Made by a program: the position numbers and the translations under genes. DNA of 64,000 nucleotides from Carallia brachiata (Eukaryota; Streptophyta; Magnoliopsida; Malpighiales; Rhizophoraceae), in the NCBI GenBank assembly GCA_021464245.1, contig JADCRB010000068.1, forward strand, positions 5,968,565 to 6,032,564, in the 5' to 3' direction. The notes under the pieces were generated by a model. The model was not told the DNA's origin and searched no databases. It saw only the letters and a list, made by a program, of their open reading frames with translations. Positions 21,598-34,500 of this stretch are shown here, in pieces (position 1 is the first letter of the stretch; each line of letters starts with the position of its first letter).

Positions 21598-23153
21598 TTT
21601 GTAACCTAGCGATTAACAATAAACAAGGCTAATGCTAGATTAAATTTTCAAAGAGACCTGAATACTGTCATTTGATGCAGGGGTTACGTGATAATTGATA
21701 AGTTAGTGTCTCCACACATTTGACTAAAATTTAAATTTCTATAATTGCATCTCTAAAATTAATAGTGGGATTTGTAACAATAAAATTCTATAAGTTCTAA
21801 GTTCGGTAATTACTAGTAATCTAATGTGGAAAAGTTAGTAAGAGTCATTATTATTTGAGTGATGAATTTTTTTTACAAATAATTGGCACTTGGGCCTATC
21901 ATATCGATCACATCCCAACAATGTTTTTTCTTTTTTCGTCAAAAAAACAATGAGTACTGGGTCTTGAGGAAGGAAAACTGATAAACAATAGGGCCCATAT
22001 CATCGGGCTCTTGCACTGTCCCTTAATGGGGCAAATTATGAATGTACTAGCCGGGCTTTTGTCCTCTGCTTAAAGGGCATTTTGTCTGCAGTCTGCAGTG
22101 CGTCTGGGTCAGGAAATTTCCTTCCAGTTGTCGCCTTCTTGTAATGTTACTTTTGAATGTCTCCTCACAAGCACTCTCCAATTTGAATTTCAGACGGAAT
22201 CTATTAAAAAAAGAAAAATATTAAATAGTAAAATTTAAATATTTCTAAACTAATAACAAAGTAATATAAAATATTACATAATTAAAATTTAAGAAAATTA
22301 ATAATTATTAAAAATTATTAGATAAATTATATAATTATTTTATTAGTACATAAAGTTAAGCTACACGAAGATGCTTTCAAAACAATATTTGGACGTGCCA
22401 CTGCGAGGTGTTGAGCGGAAAAATCAAAGCAATGTTTTCGGGGATTCACACAAGACAACCTTTGAAGCTTGATGCTGAATTTTTATGGAGAAACTGAGTA
22501 GATATTAGATAGTGCAAAACAAAACAATTCGAAGGATTATTGTTGTTTTTGTTTTTTTTTCCCCAATAATAACTATTTGTTCAAACCCATGGAAATTTAT
22601 AGAACCAGTTTTTACAGTTCGAACTGTCAAACGATTCATGGACGTTATGACAATCTGCACAAAGATGTAATAAAATAAAATTGATTTTTAAAAACCTTAA
22701 ACTAATAAGTACCCACAATAAAAGTCAACCTTGAAAATGTAAGGCAGCAAAGCAAACGAGTCAGTACTATATAATTGATTTTTATGCCATCTAATCTTTA
22801 ATGTTTTTTTCAGAATGAGCGTTGGCTTGTCTGTTAAATGTGTTTTTGATTAAAAACGAAAGTTTTTTTTTGAGAGATTTTAAGGAAATAAAAAATTGAG
22901 TAGAAATAAGGACAAAAGATTCATGTAACATATTCTAATTAAATATAAAATTAAAATTTGTTGTTGTAAAGAAAGAACGCGGGGGTGACAAAAGAAAATA
23001 CTAACACTTTTGATAGTTTTTTTTTTTCTCTTTTTAACGTAGGAAATACTTAGTCTCGCATTAACTTATTAAATGTTATAAGAAAGGAGAAATATGTTTC
23101 AAAATATTGCAAGAGACATACGATAATCTCAACCGTGTGTTTAGTTAATGAAA

Positions 23154-23436
23154 GTCCGTTTATTTGTTGAAAAATAATTTATTTTTATAAAATATTTATA
23201 AGAAAAAATATTTACAATGAAAATAATGATTTTCTCTTATCACTCAATTAAAATATATTTTGTGTTTTTTTTCAAAAAATAACTTTAGTTCATTTTGAAT
23301 TAAAGTTATTTTTTCTAAAATTTTTAAAAATTTTTTCAAAATTTTTAAAAAATTTTATTATAAAATATTTTATATAAAATAAATGTCAAAAATTAAAAAA
23401 AAAATTATAAAATATTTTACTGTAAACAAATATACC
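23154..23436 (+). mobile_element. MITE-like element, family A copy 2
   Basis: GTCCGTTTATTTGTTGAAAA at the left, TGTAAACAAATATAC at the right. It is inverted relative to copy 1 at 5311-5584. Shared blocks include ATAATTTATTTTTATAAAA and TTGAATTAAAGTTATTTTTT. Non-coding. Confidence 0.55.
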
Positions 23437-24404
23437 TTTATAAAAAATAAAACCAAAAAGAAAACTCTTGTTACAAAGCATTTTCGGTTGATTGGAAAGC
23501 AGTAGAAAAGAATAAGAAAAGAAAAGCCGCCGATGTCAGGAAAAAAATTCAAACCAATAGGAAATTTTTAAAAAATATATATAAAACAAAATGACTATAA
23601 CAACCCCAACTGATTCAATTAGTTATAGGAGTATTTGTAATTTCCACTAATTATTTAATTATTTACATAGGTATTTTTGTAATTACATTTATATATTTTT
23701 CTTTCTCATAATTTTCTTATATAATTTAAATACAAAATTTTATTTTTTTATTATTTTTTTATTATTTTATTTTCAAACTTTTTTTTTATTAAAATCTCAT
23801 AATTCAAACAGATTATAAGAAAATTACATTCCCAAATCCCACATTTTAGTGAAAACTTTTTTAAAAAGATCAAGAGTCCGACGCCTAATCACGTTTGCAA
23901 ATAGGCTTAGCCTGATTAGTTTCATGAACGGGAACTTGGGAAGGTAAAGACACAGTGGTGGGCCCAGATCAGCAAGGACCAGGACACACAGTAGATTGCA
24001 TCGCATAGAATGATCACTCCACAGATTCCGAATGTCAAGTGCTTTTACAAACAACTTTGTCTTGATTCTGTTTTTATAAACTTCTGTGATAAGTCGTCAT
24101 CAGGCCACTTAACAAAAGCGGATCAAATGCGCTTATCATCGAGGGGCAAATTAGCAAACCACGTGTTCTTCTACAGGGCATAAAGAAAAACGACGTCACT
24201 TTTGTGGTCCCTGTCGCGAGCGCTGTCTTTGTGGTTTGGGAGTCTTTACTTTCAAAGTGACGAGCAAAAACAGGATGGCTTTCTACTTTCTAACTAAGAA
24301 CTTGAATCCATCGTAATTGAGTTGGGAATTACAGTTAATTTAACAAGTCTATATATTTTATCTTCTAAAAATTTTTCGATTAACTCAAAACTACAGTAAT
24401 AGGG

Positions 24405-25745
24405 TTGGCAATTGGAGGGTTAAAGGTGGGGATGACTCTCTCGTTTCCCGTATCCGTTTATTACTCTTATTCTCATTTCCGTCTCCGCCCCTGTTCCTGT
24501 CTTTGTCGGATATGAAATTTTAATATCTGTTTCCATTTTTGTTGGGGAATGGAGATTCTCGTATCCGCCACATACCCGTTGAAATAAAAATTAAAAAAAA
24601 TGTATTTTCACAACTCAAAATACTTGATACTCATAATCAATGATAAGTCAGCTGTTTATATTACAAATATTTTTTAATTTAAAAATATAATAAATAAGTC
24701 ATCTAAATATTAAATTTCAAATGCACGAGTTTTATATAAAGAATTAATAATATAAATTAAGGTCTTACCACTTACGACTTGATGCACAATGTGTAGAAGA
24801 ATAATGATACTATTTTTGAAAATATTATATTGCTCAAGTTTATAGTAAATAAGTATTTAAGTTATATTACTCAAGTTTATATACTGATATAATGACACTA
24901 TTTTTGAAGATGCTGACATAGAGAAATAATTTAAACAAATCGCATTCAACGTTTCAATTGTTATACAATACTAAAGTTTAAACCTGTATTTTATAAAGAT
25001 ATAGATCATATAAAAAAACTCAATTATGAAAAAATTTAATAAATGAAAATTATAAAAACTTCGCCCCATGATTTTAAATTTTTTTGGTCTATTTTCAGTA
25101 TATAATGTTAGATTTCCTACAATGTTGGAAGTTTTAACTTTGTTCCTAACTTCTTAAACAATTTATTCTCATATTTTTGGCATGTATATGCTAGCACTTT
25201 TGAAAAAAAAAATAATAGTGTTTCAAAACAAAACTTCTAGTGAAAAGATGGTCTTTTTAACTTGTGTATTCAGAACCAAAATTTTAAATTATTGACTGAG
25301 AATTTGTATGACAAGTTATTGTGATTCCTATAATATTCATTAACAATTTCGTGATTGTCATTAGAATTGGTTATTATTTGAATCATTGATTTTAAGGCTA
25401 TCAACATTTTAAGTAAATTATTTTAGTAAAGGAAAACAATTATATTAATAATTTAATAATTTCATTATTAATTTAAAAGTAGTTAAAATATAAGTTATTG
25501 AAAAGTGAAGTCAATAAATATTAAGTAATAAAAATGAATAAAAATTAAAAAAATAAAAATTAAAAAAGTAAATTGGGAGAGTATGAGGATAGAGATAGGT
25601 GAACTCGTTCTCGTCCCTATACCTGCTAAAAAAATACGGGGATCCCCAATCCCTGTCCTGTTCCCCAATTAACTAGTTTGACTTCGTATTTGTTGGAACG
25701 GATATGGGTAATCTCTGACGTGTATAAATAAAATTGTCATCCCCA
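24405..25745. mobile_element. Candidate hAT-like non-autonomous element
   Basis: The left edge TAGGGTTGGCAATTGG and the reverse complement of the right edge (TTGGGGATGACAATTTT) resemble hAT termini (TAGGGGTGGCAA-like). Both sides carry 'ggggatccccgtatccg'-type sub-terminal sequence (e.g. GGGGATCCCC near 25640). No transposase is visible, and I could not match an 8-bp target duplication. Confidence 0.4.
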
Positions 25746-28630
25746 AGAAGTAACATTGGCAAGGAACAACCACAAAATGACACGTTAATTACATCAAAAT
25801 GAAGAGATAAAATTTATATAAGATTGGAGGACAAGATTTGCACTAAATGGGGGACTAATGTAGAACATAATCAGAAGAAAATATGAGGATAGGGTAGGAT
25901 GATGGGCAAAAGAAAAAGAGCTCATGATAGCTCCACGAAAAAAAACTACTAACCAACACGTGGTTACTAAATTGTTTGTCTAGTTAACTTTGAAGCCGTC
26001 CCTCTCCTCTCTTTCTTCCTTTATTAATTATACGGGACTTACTTTTCTTTCAAGATTAAAAAAAAAAAAAATTCTCACTACCCAATTTTCTTTCTTCGGA
26101 GAAAGGTACGAAATGTGATGGATTGTGACCCTTTTATGTTACATATCACGAGAAAGTGTGAACCTATCAATTTCAAGATGATTGTGATGCTCCACAATCA
26201 TATATGCCACAAATTTCACCATTGGCTGAGACGCCATGGACTTGGCCTAAGGCTCTCCGCTTGCAGATAATTTTCTTTCTTCTTGGCCAAGGCCCGTCAA
26301 TTCTGCAGAGGAAATTTCCCGTTGTGGACTTTAGTCAGCGTGTAATGAAATGGTTTGATTACGTGGATGCTAGCTATCTTAACGTTTAATATTTATAAAT
26401 AAAGTAAAACTATTGTAATTTTTATTTAAAGATTTTTAATTTAATTTTTTTAATATAATTCACTCGTTATTTTATATCACAAAAATTTATATTTATGCTA
26501 TCTATTAATAATATTTGTTATGCATCGAATCAAAGATTGACAATAATGCAGGTATCGAAACAAGAGCGAATACAACATTGCCATAAGCTCATTGCAGCAC
26601 CCCGCGAAAACTAGTAGAGCACGAATGGAGCTGTCATGGCCCACGGGAAGCTTCTTCAGTAGTTCTTGGTTCTTGAAGCTTCGCCCTCTTCTTATGTCAG
26701 ATGGTTTAAACATAAATTTGGTCAGAGTTTAATGTGAAGTTTTTTCAATTATAGTTAAATTGATTATCGGGGACAGATTTGTAAATAAAAATAGGAAAAT
26801 CTTTTACGAAGGCAATGACGTAAATAGACTTAAGATGCTTTTGTACTATATATACAAAATATTTTATATTATATACATAACATTTTATATGAATGAACAA
26901 TTGGAGAAGTTAAAAGTTCGAATCCTTAACGCCTCAGTTATTGGTATACTGTCAATATCGTTTGAATTACAAGTTTATGATATACATATATTTATTCTCA
27001 TACAAATAATGTTTGTGGTGGGCAAATGAAATAATAACAAAAAAAAAATTTGAAACATTGCAGGAGTTTTTATGAAAAAAAAAATCAATTTTGAGGAACC
27101 ATCTATATATTTCTTTCAAAATTAGTTCTAACTTTAGGAGGTCTAAGGTCCGAATCTGGCCTTCCTCCATTTAAATTGACAAAGCGTGGATGAGATGCAA
27201 AGTATTCAGTTTATGAATAATTTTTTATTCTAAATGATGTATTCTTGCTAACTAAAATATTAACAAATAACAATCCGCACAATGAACTATCCTTGAATTA
27301 GTATTGGAGTCATCTCTCATTCTAATTTTTTGAATTTGAATCTCAGTCGGAACCAACAAACCAAAACATTAAAAAAATAAAAAATAAATAAAAAAAAACA
27401 CTCATATATCACCAACTCATAAGTGTACCATATAAATGCCTTCTTTTTACTCTCAACGGCTGGAGATGCCCCATGCAATTGGAACTAATCAAGGAAAATG
27501 GAAATCAGAAATCGACAAGAAAAATCACATAAACATGTAATTTAAGACTTGCATCAACGTAATTCGGTCGTGATTCCCTTAAATGTTTCTCTTTTTCTTT
27601 TTTTAATGATAGTATCAAGTATTTTACTTTTTAGAATGGGAAAATATTTTTGAGAATATTAGCCACGTAATTTAAGACTTACATTCTTTTCTCAAAAAAA
27701 AAAAAAATTTAAGACTTACATTCACGTAATTCGGTATCTTGAAGTATTTGCTTTCATTTAATATATTATGATTTCTATTCCTATTTCGTTTATCTCCCCC
27801 TTACTCCCCCATTGCCAATTTTTGGGTGTAGCTTCTAAAAACTTATTTCTTATCCAATAAGACGTTAATTTGGAAAGAATATTAAAAAAAAAAAAAAAGG
27901 TGTATAGGTTTAACGATAGGAAAGACAATATTTTGAGGGACTAAATCAAACTTATTTCCTAATCAAGCCAGATTTTGTGCATCCTAAAATGCAAGTTGCA
28001 ACCATCTATTTTCCTTTTTAGGTTTTTCTCCACTCTAGAAAATGTCACAATTACAAACAACAAAACGGGACAATAAATTGTTGCTATTTATTCTTTTCGT
28101 GCTAGATAAACATAAAAGGGGATGGTAACATTACCAATCTATTTACCGTTTTTATTGCACAAGAGCATTTTATAAGTTGCCATTTAAAATATTCTTGCCA
28201 CTTTAGTTAGTTGACTACAAGTAGAGAAGTTGGAACTGGAATTCAAATTTTAATTTTCTCCAATTTTTAATAGTCGGACATCTGTTTTCGAATTGTAATC
28301 ACGTGCAAGTTAACCTCATTCAATGGTATTACACTTGTGATTAATTAAGCAGTTCATTTCTTTGGGACTACAAATATTGTTTATGACTACCAAATTATAT
28401 AAACAGATTTTTAGAACACAAATATTGCAAGTACAACTTTAGTTCTTACTTGAAATATAAAATATACCTAACAAAATTACAAAGTTATACTAGTATAACT
28501 CATACAATTTTAAATTCATTGAAATCACTAAATTAAATTATTAATATTTTTTTACACTACTAACTATTAGGGTTTTGTTTTGAACTATAAAATAATTAAT
28601 AATTAACTCTAACCGTTAACAAAAAAAAGA

Positions 28631-28857
28631 ATGAGTAATGATAAATATTACGAAAACTGTGTCATAAAACATTTAAATGTATAGTTATAGAAAAATCATT
28701 AATTTTTTTTCTTTTTTTAATTTAAAGGTGTTAAGAAAATTAATAATTTTTTTTCATAATTATACATTTTGAGATATAATTAATAATTTTTTTTCATAAT
28801 TATACATTTTGAAATATTTTATAATATGATTTTTAGAATATTTATCATTACTTAAAA
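28631..28857. mobile_element. Small MITE with GAGTAATGATAAATATT termini
   Basis: The left end GAGTAATGATAAATATT and the inverted right end AAGTAATGATAAATATT agree except at one position. The interior holds two direct copies of a 35-40 bp unit (AATTTTTTTTCATAATTATA). Total about 225 bp, non-coding. Confidence 0.65.
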
Positions 28858-29408
28858 AGTATATGGATGCAAAAATATCAAAATAGAATTTTTCACTTTA
28901 ATTTAATCTCACTTTAATGTTAGGGATTTTAGGAAGTGGGAGACTAACAATTAGTGATTTTTTTCTCTAAACCGACTAACTATTAGTGATTGGAATTAGT
29001 AGTCTAATTTTTTTTTTTTTTCAATAAAATGAGAACGCGGGATAATAGTCAAGGGACATAACTCAATATCAAAATATACGTAAATTTAGCCTATTGTTGA
29101 TTAGAGTCCTCTTAAGAAAACATACAAAATAGTTAGAGATCACATAAGAACAAATCTAGCCTCTAAAAAAATAATTTTTTAAAATTAAATTTTAAATATA
29201 CTTAATAATAATTTAACTGTGCTTAATAAATTATTTTATATTTATTTTTTGTATTTTTCTGGCCCTCCCTTATTAATTAGTAGTTTATTAAGTCGCAATA
29301 AAAGCATTCAAACTTCCAAATTCCAAACAGAAACGGAAACCCCGCTTGGCCCCTTGCCTTGAAAGAGGGACGGGTCCTAGTCTTTGGCCTCTCCGTACGA
29401 GTGCATGG

Positions 29409-29471
<63 letters not shown>
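29409..29471 (+). repeat. (CT)n(CA)n compound microsatellite in the VTC2 promoter
   Basis: About 15 CT units then about 14 CA units, about 100 bp upstream of the VTC2 TATA box. Likely length-polymorphic. Confidence 0.95.
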
Positions 29472-29475
<4 letters not shown>

Positions 29476-29572
29476 ATTATCATCAGGAAATTGCCCAATA
29501 GCATAAACAGCAGGCTGCACAGCAGCATACAAGGCCGAACTACAGCCACAATAATATTTTCTCTTCTCATCT

Positions 29573-29579
29573 ATATAAA
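29573..29579 (+). promoter_or_regulatory. VTC2 TATA box
   Basis: TATATAA in CATCTATATAAACACCC, followed by a C/T-rich initiator-like stretch around 29600. It sits about 335 bp upstream of the uORF start. Confidence 0.6.
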
Positions 29580-29910
29580 CACCCTTTCCCCTCCTCTCAT
29601 CCCCCACATTCATTGCTGACAACCCACTTGCCCAATTTCCCTCTTATTTCCTCACTTTCCCTCTCTTCCTTCTCCCAATAGACAAAAAAAAAAAAAAAAA
29701 CCTAAATTCACCTGAAAAACAACAACCCCAAATGCTTTTGACTGCTTTTTTAACAATCTGATGACAAAACAAGAACTGGGTGTCTTTCTTTTGCTCGAAT
29801 CGAAGGTTTTCTCGGTGTAAAGATCGAATCTTGAACGAGTTTTGGGTGTTTTCTGGTGAGTGTTGTGTGGGGGGGTTAAAAACCCAGGCGTTAGACAAGT
29901 TGAAGAAATC

Positions 29911-30108
29911 ACGGCTATACACGGAGTAAGCCGGCGGCCTATAATTCATGTCCGAGCTGTACGACGCAGGGGTTGTGTGATTGGCAGCAGCAGCAACAAC
30001 AACCCTTCGCCTCACGGTGGTCGTGGCGCTTTGCCTTCCGAAGGCGGCAGCCCTTCCGATCTCCAATTTCTCGCCGGCGGCGGTTCCCTTCTCCTCCTTC
30101 TCCATTGA
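29911..30108 (+). CDS. Conserved ACG-initiated uORF of GDP-L-galactose phosphorylase mRNA
   Basis: The in-frame stretch from ACG 29911 to TGA 30106-30108 encodes 65 residues, including AIHGVSRRPIIHVRAVRRRG and HGGRGALPSEGGSPSDLQFL. This peptide is characteristic of plant VTC2/GGP leaders. No in-frame ATG lies upstream, which fits the reported non-AUG (ACG) start. In other plants this uORF represses translation of the main ORF when ascorbate is high, giving feedback on vitamin C synthesis. Here that role is inferred from conservation. It ends 138 nt before the VTC2 ATG. Confidence 0.85.
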   Translation, partial: TAIHGVSRRPIIHVRAVRRRGCVIGSSSNNNPSPHGGRGALPSEGGSPSDLQFLAGGGSLLLLLH

Positions 30109-30246
30109 TTAGGCTAGGACTAATACGTATTTTTACATTTTAGGCAAAAGAAAACCAGAAGCAGAAGCCAAAGCAATATTTATTATAAAAAAATTGTTAG
30201 ATTTTGGCCTGTGGGATTTGTATTGTTTGGCGATTCTAGCAAGAAG

Positions 30247-32472
30247 ATGAGCAGCGATAAGGAGATGATGCTGAGGATCAAGAGGGTCCCGACCGTCGTG
30301 TCGAACTACCAGAAGGAGGAGGTCGAAGAGGGTGCCCGCCGTGGTGGGGGTTGCGGCCGCAATTGCCTCCAGAAGTGCTGCATTCAAGGTATATATATAT
30401 ATATATAATTTTTTTTCCCTTCTGCTGCATGCGAAAGCTGATTGAAAGAGAACATGCAGAAATAAGAGGTGTTAAGCTCTATGTTAATTGTATTTTATTT
30501 ATTTATTTAAAATATTAAAGCATTCTATTATTCCTTGTCTGGGCAGCAGCAATTTTCCTTTTTGCCTGGATTGCTGGAACTTGCTCTTCCTTGTTAAGAT
30601 GCCTCTGTTGCTTTGAGTGTTTGAGTTCGATTTATTTAGCCTTTGTTTGTAACTGGGTTTTTTTTTTTTTTTTTTGCTTCTTTTTTTTTTCTTCCTTGTA
30701 TATATTGCATGGATAGGAGCAAGGCTTCCTTTGTATGCTTTCAAGAAGGTAGCCAGTTTTGGCGAGAAGATTGTGGCCGGAGATGGGTGTAGCGAGCCTC
30801 CTGTTGCCTTCCTTGACTCGCTCCTTCTCGGGGAGGTACAATTGTTTGAGTGATGAAGATTAATGAACCTGAATTTATGTTTTCTTTTTCTGTTCTGTTT
30901 TGAGAACGAAGTTATCAGTTTTGGGGTTGAATTTTGTATGAATTGGAATTTCTAGTGGGAGGATCGGATGCAGAGGGGACTCTTTCGCTATGATGTCACT
31001 GCCTGTGAGACCAAGGTATATTGCTCTTAATTTTTTGAGCTGCCTTGCAATTGTAAGGCAAGCCTGTAGAGTGTACCTCTGTGGTTGAAAATCTTTGCAA
31101 TTTGGGTTTTTGATATTTTAAAACTCCGCTTAGGTGATTCCTGGCCAGTATGGTTTCATTGCTCAGCTGAATGAAGGCCGCCACTTGAAGAAGAGACCAA
31201 CCGAATTTCGTGTTGACAAGGTCCTCCAACCATTTGATGAGAAGAAATTCAACTTCACTAAAGTTGGCCAGGAAGAGGTTCTCTTCCAGTTCGAAGCAAG
31301 CGAGGATGGTGAAGTTCAGTTCTTCCCTAATGCCCCCATTGACACTGAAAATTCTTCAAGTGTGGTTGCTATAAATGTAAGCCTGTTCTTCTTTTACTGA
31401 TTTTCATTCTGTTAATGAAAAGAGGCAGCGATTCTGTAAGTTACTTTTGTTGTTTCACTATAACAGGTTAGCCCCATTGAATATGGCCATGTGCTTTTAA
31501 TTCCATGCATTTTGGAGTGCTTGCCGCAGAGGATTGACGAAGAGAGCCTCTTGCTTGCACTATATATGGCTGCTGAGGCTGGGAATCAGTACTTTCGATT
31601 GGGTTACAACAGCTTGGGTGCATTTGCTACCATCAATCACCTCCACTTCCAGGTCCGTCGACATCTGACATTCATGTGTACATATGTGTATGCTAATTCT
31701 AAATTGGCAAAGTAAAATCTCTTGGAACTGCTATATAAAGCATTTGATAATATTTTCTACTGGAACAGGCTTACTACTTGGCTGTGCCATTTCCTGTTGA
31801 GAAAGCATCCACTAAGAAGATAACTATTTTGGATGATGGCGTGAAAGTTTCTGAACTTTTGAACTATCCTGTTAGAGGCCTCATCTTTGAGGGTGGGAAC
31901 ACTGTGCAAGACTTATCCAGGATTGTCTCCAATGCCTGCATTTGCCTTCAGGATAACAATATACCTTACAATGTGCTGATCTCTGATTGTGGAAAGCGTA
32001 TCTTTCTCTTCCCACAGGTAATATCATGGAGACCTGCTATGTATATTTTTTTCTTAACTTCATGTGGTTAAGTGCGTAGTCCTTACATGTGCTTGTTTTG
32101 CAGTGTTATGCTGAGAAACAAGCTCTTGGGGAAGTGAGTCCTGAGCTTCTTGATACTCAAGTGAACCCTGCTGTGTGGGAAATTAGTGGCCATATGGTGT
32201 TAAAGAGAAAAAAAGACTATGTGGAGGCATCTGAGGAGAATGCTTGGAGGCTCCTCGCTGAGGTTTCTCTTTCTGAAGAAAGGTTCCGAGAAGTGAATGC
32301 TCTTATTTTTGAAGCAATCTCCTATATTGACAATGGTAATGGACATGTCTCTGAAGAATCACTCGAGGATACAGATGTCAAACCTCAACCTCTTGAGGAA
32401 GTTGATGCTATTGACAAGGGCTCCCACCCTGGCATGGTGACTGGGACTCAGGAATGCCTAGTTCTGCAGTAA
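30247..32472 (+). CDS. VTC2: GDP-L-galactose phosphorylase
   Basis: Seven exons: 30247-30388, 30717-30835, 30956-31015, 31134-31376, 31467-31652, 31769-32017 and 32104-32472. They join in frame to 1368 bp, 455 aa, near the usual length. The enzyme converts GDP-L-galactose and phosphate to L-galactose-1-phosphate, the committed and controlling step of the Smirnoff-Wheeler ascorbate pathway, in cytosol and nucleus. Visible landmarks: N-terminal RIKRVPTVVSNYQK, Cys-rich GGGCGRNCLQKCC, EWEDRMQRGLFRYDVTACET, LNEGRHLKKRPTEFRVD, and the HIT-superfamily triad HLHFQ (residues about 246-250) closing exon 5. The C-terminus ECLVLQ is typical. The start is the first ATG (MSSDKEMMLRIKRV); the internal Met before LRIKRV is an alternative. 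Regulation through the ACG uORF is expected. Confidence 0.97.
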
Positions 32473-34500
32473 GAATTGGGCTTTGATGAACATAGCATGG
32501 GACATTTATGCTTATGTTCAGTATGCCAATTTAGGCTATATGGTTGTGACAACTAGAAGTACTTCTATGTGTTATTGGCTGTAGCCTAATAAGCGAACTA
32601 GGTTTGCATTGTTGAACTCAGTTTGCCTTGTGGTAGTACCATTTTCACTTCGAGTTTGCGGTTCTCTTGTATCGCCCACAAGAGAATTCTGTGAATATGA
32701 TTTGGGATGTATGCTGCTATGCAGCTTAAATAAGGCTATTATGGGTGTGCTTTTGGCTTGTGCTTTTAATTCTTTTTGGTTTTCTAAATTTTCCGAGTGA
32801 CCTTGAAAAACAAAGTATTCGTAAGTCTTCATTTCTTGCATGGTAAAATGAAGTGGCTGTCGAGATGGTGATTGACCCATATATCATTAGAACATTGTAC
32901 TGTGCAGATAAGATTCTTATGTGAAATTATGATAGATTTGTCGGAATATCAAATATTTTTAGTTTTAAACCTTTAAATTTTTTATATTTGAGTTTTAAAT
33001 ATTTTTGACATTTTATTTGAGTTTTAAAACTTTTGATTTTTTATCAAATCAGTTCCTTTATTTATTAAAAGTGATTAATTTATTAAAAAATAATTTTAAT
33101 TTTACAAAAAATTATTTAAAAAAAGATTAAATATATGAATGTTACCTATTTAATTCGTATATTTGTTAATTAAAAAATATTTAATGTGCATATTTTATTA
33201 ATAAAAAAATATTTAATTCATGTATTTAATTTTTTTAAATGATTTTTATTAATTTAAATTTTATTTATTAATCGATTGATTATTTTTTGTAAGTTAAAAT
33301 ACTGATGTAATATGAAATTAAAAAATTTATAATTCAAATAAGATATCAATAAAATTTAAGATTTAAATGTAAAAAAATTTAAAATTTTAAAATTAAAAAT
33401 ATTGATATTTATTTATTGCCGTATGAAGCGTAAGGACGAAATGGTGCGTGCATGTTAAAAACGTTTCTCTAGGAAATGATGGCATTGATTAGATATCATA
33501 GAGGTTTTGGTTCTATTCATGAGAAGAGTTTAAAATTCATAAAAGTGGAGCCGTTTATCTTATTATTTAATTTACAGTCTAATTAAATTTTTAATGTTAA
33601 AAAATCAAACAAATTATTCAAAAGAAACCAGTTTATTTTGCCTTGTGGCCATCCCCAATAAATTAATGAATACAGCATGGTCTCCATAAAGTGAACCATA
33701 AGTTGGGAAAGCAAAGTCAAAAAAATAATAATTTAAATGTCGTGGTCATATATCAATGCCATTACGTAATTGGGGATTTTTGGAAGTCTGAATCATATTC
33801 GAATGTTCTTTACGAATGGGCAATGGCTTGTTTGACAAGTAAAGACTTTTTGACCCATTAACCATTTCATACATAAATAACATTTGTGGTCGTTTTCGTT
33901 GGTTTTTTTTTTAAAATAAAATAGAAAAAATATAAGTGATATATCCTAGTTCTATCAAGATTGTGTTAATCACACTATAGAATATACTATATCTCTACAT
34001 AAAAAAAGATAATTTTACGATACATAATAAAAGTTATTAATTTTTTACACAATTATATATAGAGATAGAGATAGATTTAATTATACAAAACATTTTCATA
34101 AAATGTGTATATAATTTAGCCCCGTGAGTGTAAATCCCACGAAGTTTCAAGTGAACGTGGGAATCATCAAGTACAAACAAAAAGGCAAAAAGAAAACGGA
34201 GAAGATAGTGTACAGTGTGACGCACAGGAGAACGTATAATAGATACGAGTAATTTGTACTGTTAGATCATAATAATATGTTAAATCTGAAAAATAAAAAA
34301 AAATAAATTATTAAATATTGTTGAATTAACTGTGCATTTCTCGTTACCTCATTATACGCGTCTACATAATCAAGCGCAAAAAAACAGAAAAGATAAGTGG
34401 ATGCAGAGGAAGCCAATTAAAACGTGGTCGGGCCGGGGAATATTGGATGCAGTGGATGGGCTCTAGAAACAGGGCCCATTCCATCAATTCGCTCTAGGTG
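32473..34500. other. Intergenic, including VTC2 3' UTR and a MITE
   Basis: The first few hundred bases are probably the VTC2 3' UTR. A family-B MITE-like element occupies 32945-33412. The rest is AT-rich with nothing recognisable. Confidence 0.5.
32945..33412 (+). mobile_element. MITE-like element, family B copy 1
   Basis: The termini are inverted: left AGTTTTAAACCTTTAAATTTT, right complement TTTAATTTTAAAATTTTAAAT. The interior has ATCAAATCAGTTCCTTTATT and GTGATTAATTTATTAAAA. The same sequence in the same orientation recurs at 56262-56724. Non-coding. Confidence 0.65.

Larger units (their letters stand above)
21598..29408. other. Long intergenic region
   Basis: About 7.8 kb without a convincing gene. 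Open frames such as 26204-26389 are short and match no family I know. The stretch carries MITE family A copy 2 (23154-23436), a candidate hAT-like element (24405-25745), a small MITE (28631-28857) and long A/T runs. A CACGTG G-box-type hexamer occurs near 24160, with no gene nearby to assign it to. Confidence 0.55.

Noticed and set aside
26204..26389. 61-codon frame beginning MPQISPLAE
   Set aside because: No family is recognisable and there are no splice partners or conserved neighbours.
30211..30246. Upstream GTG start for VTC2
   Set aside because: Eukaryotic main ORFs start at ATG; the ATG at 30247 is the first in frame.
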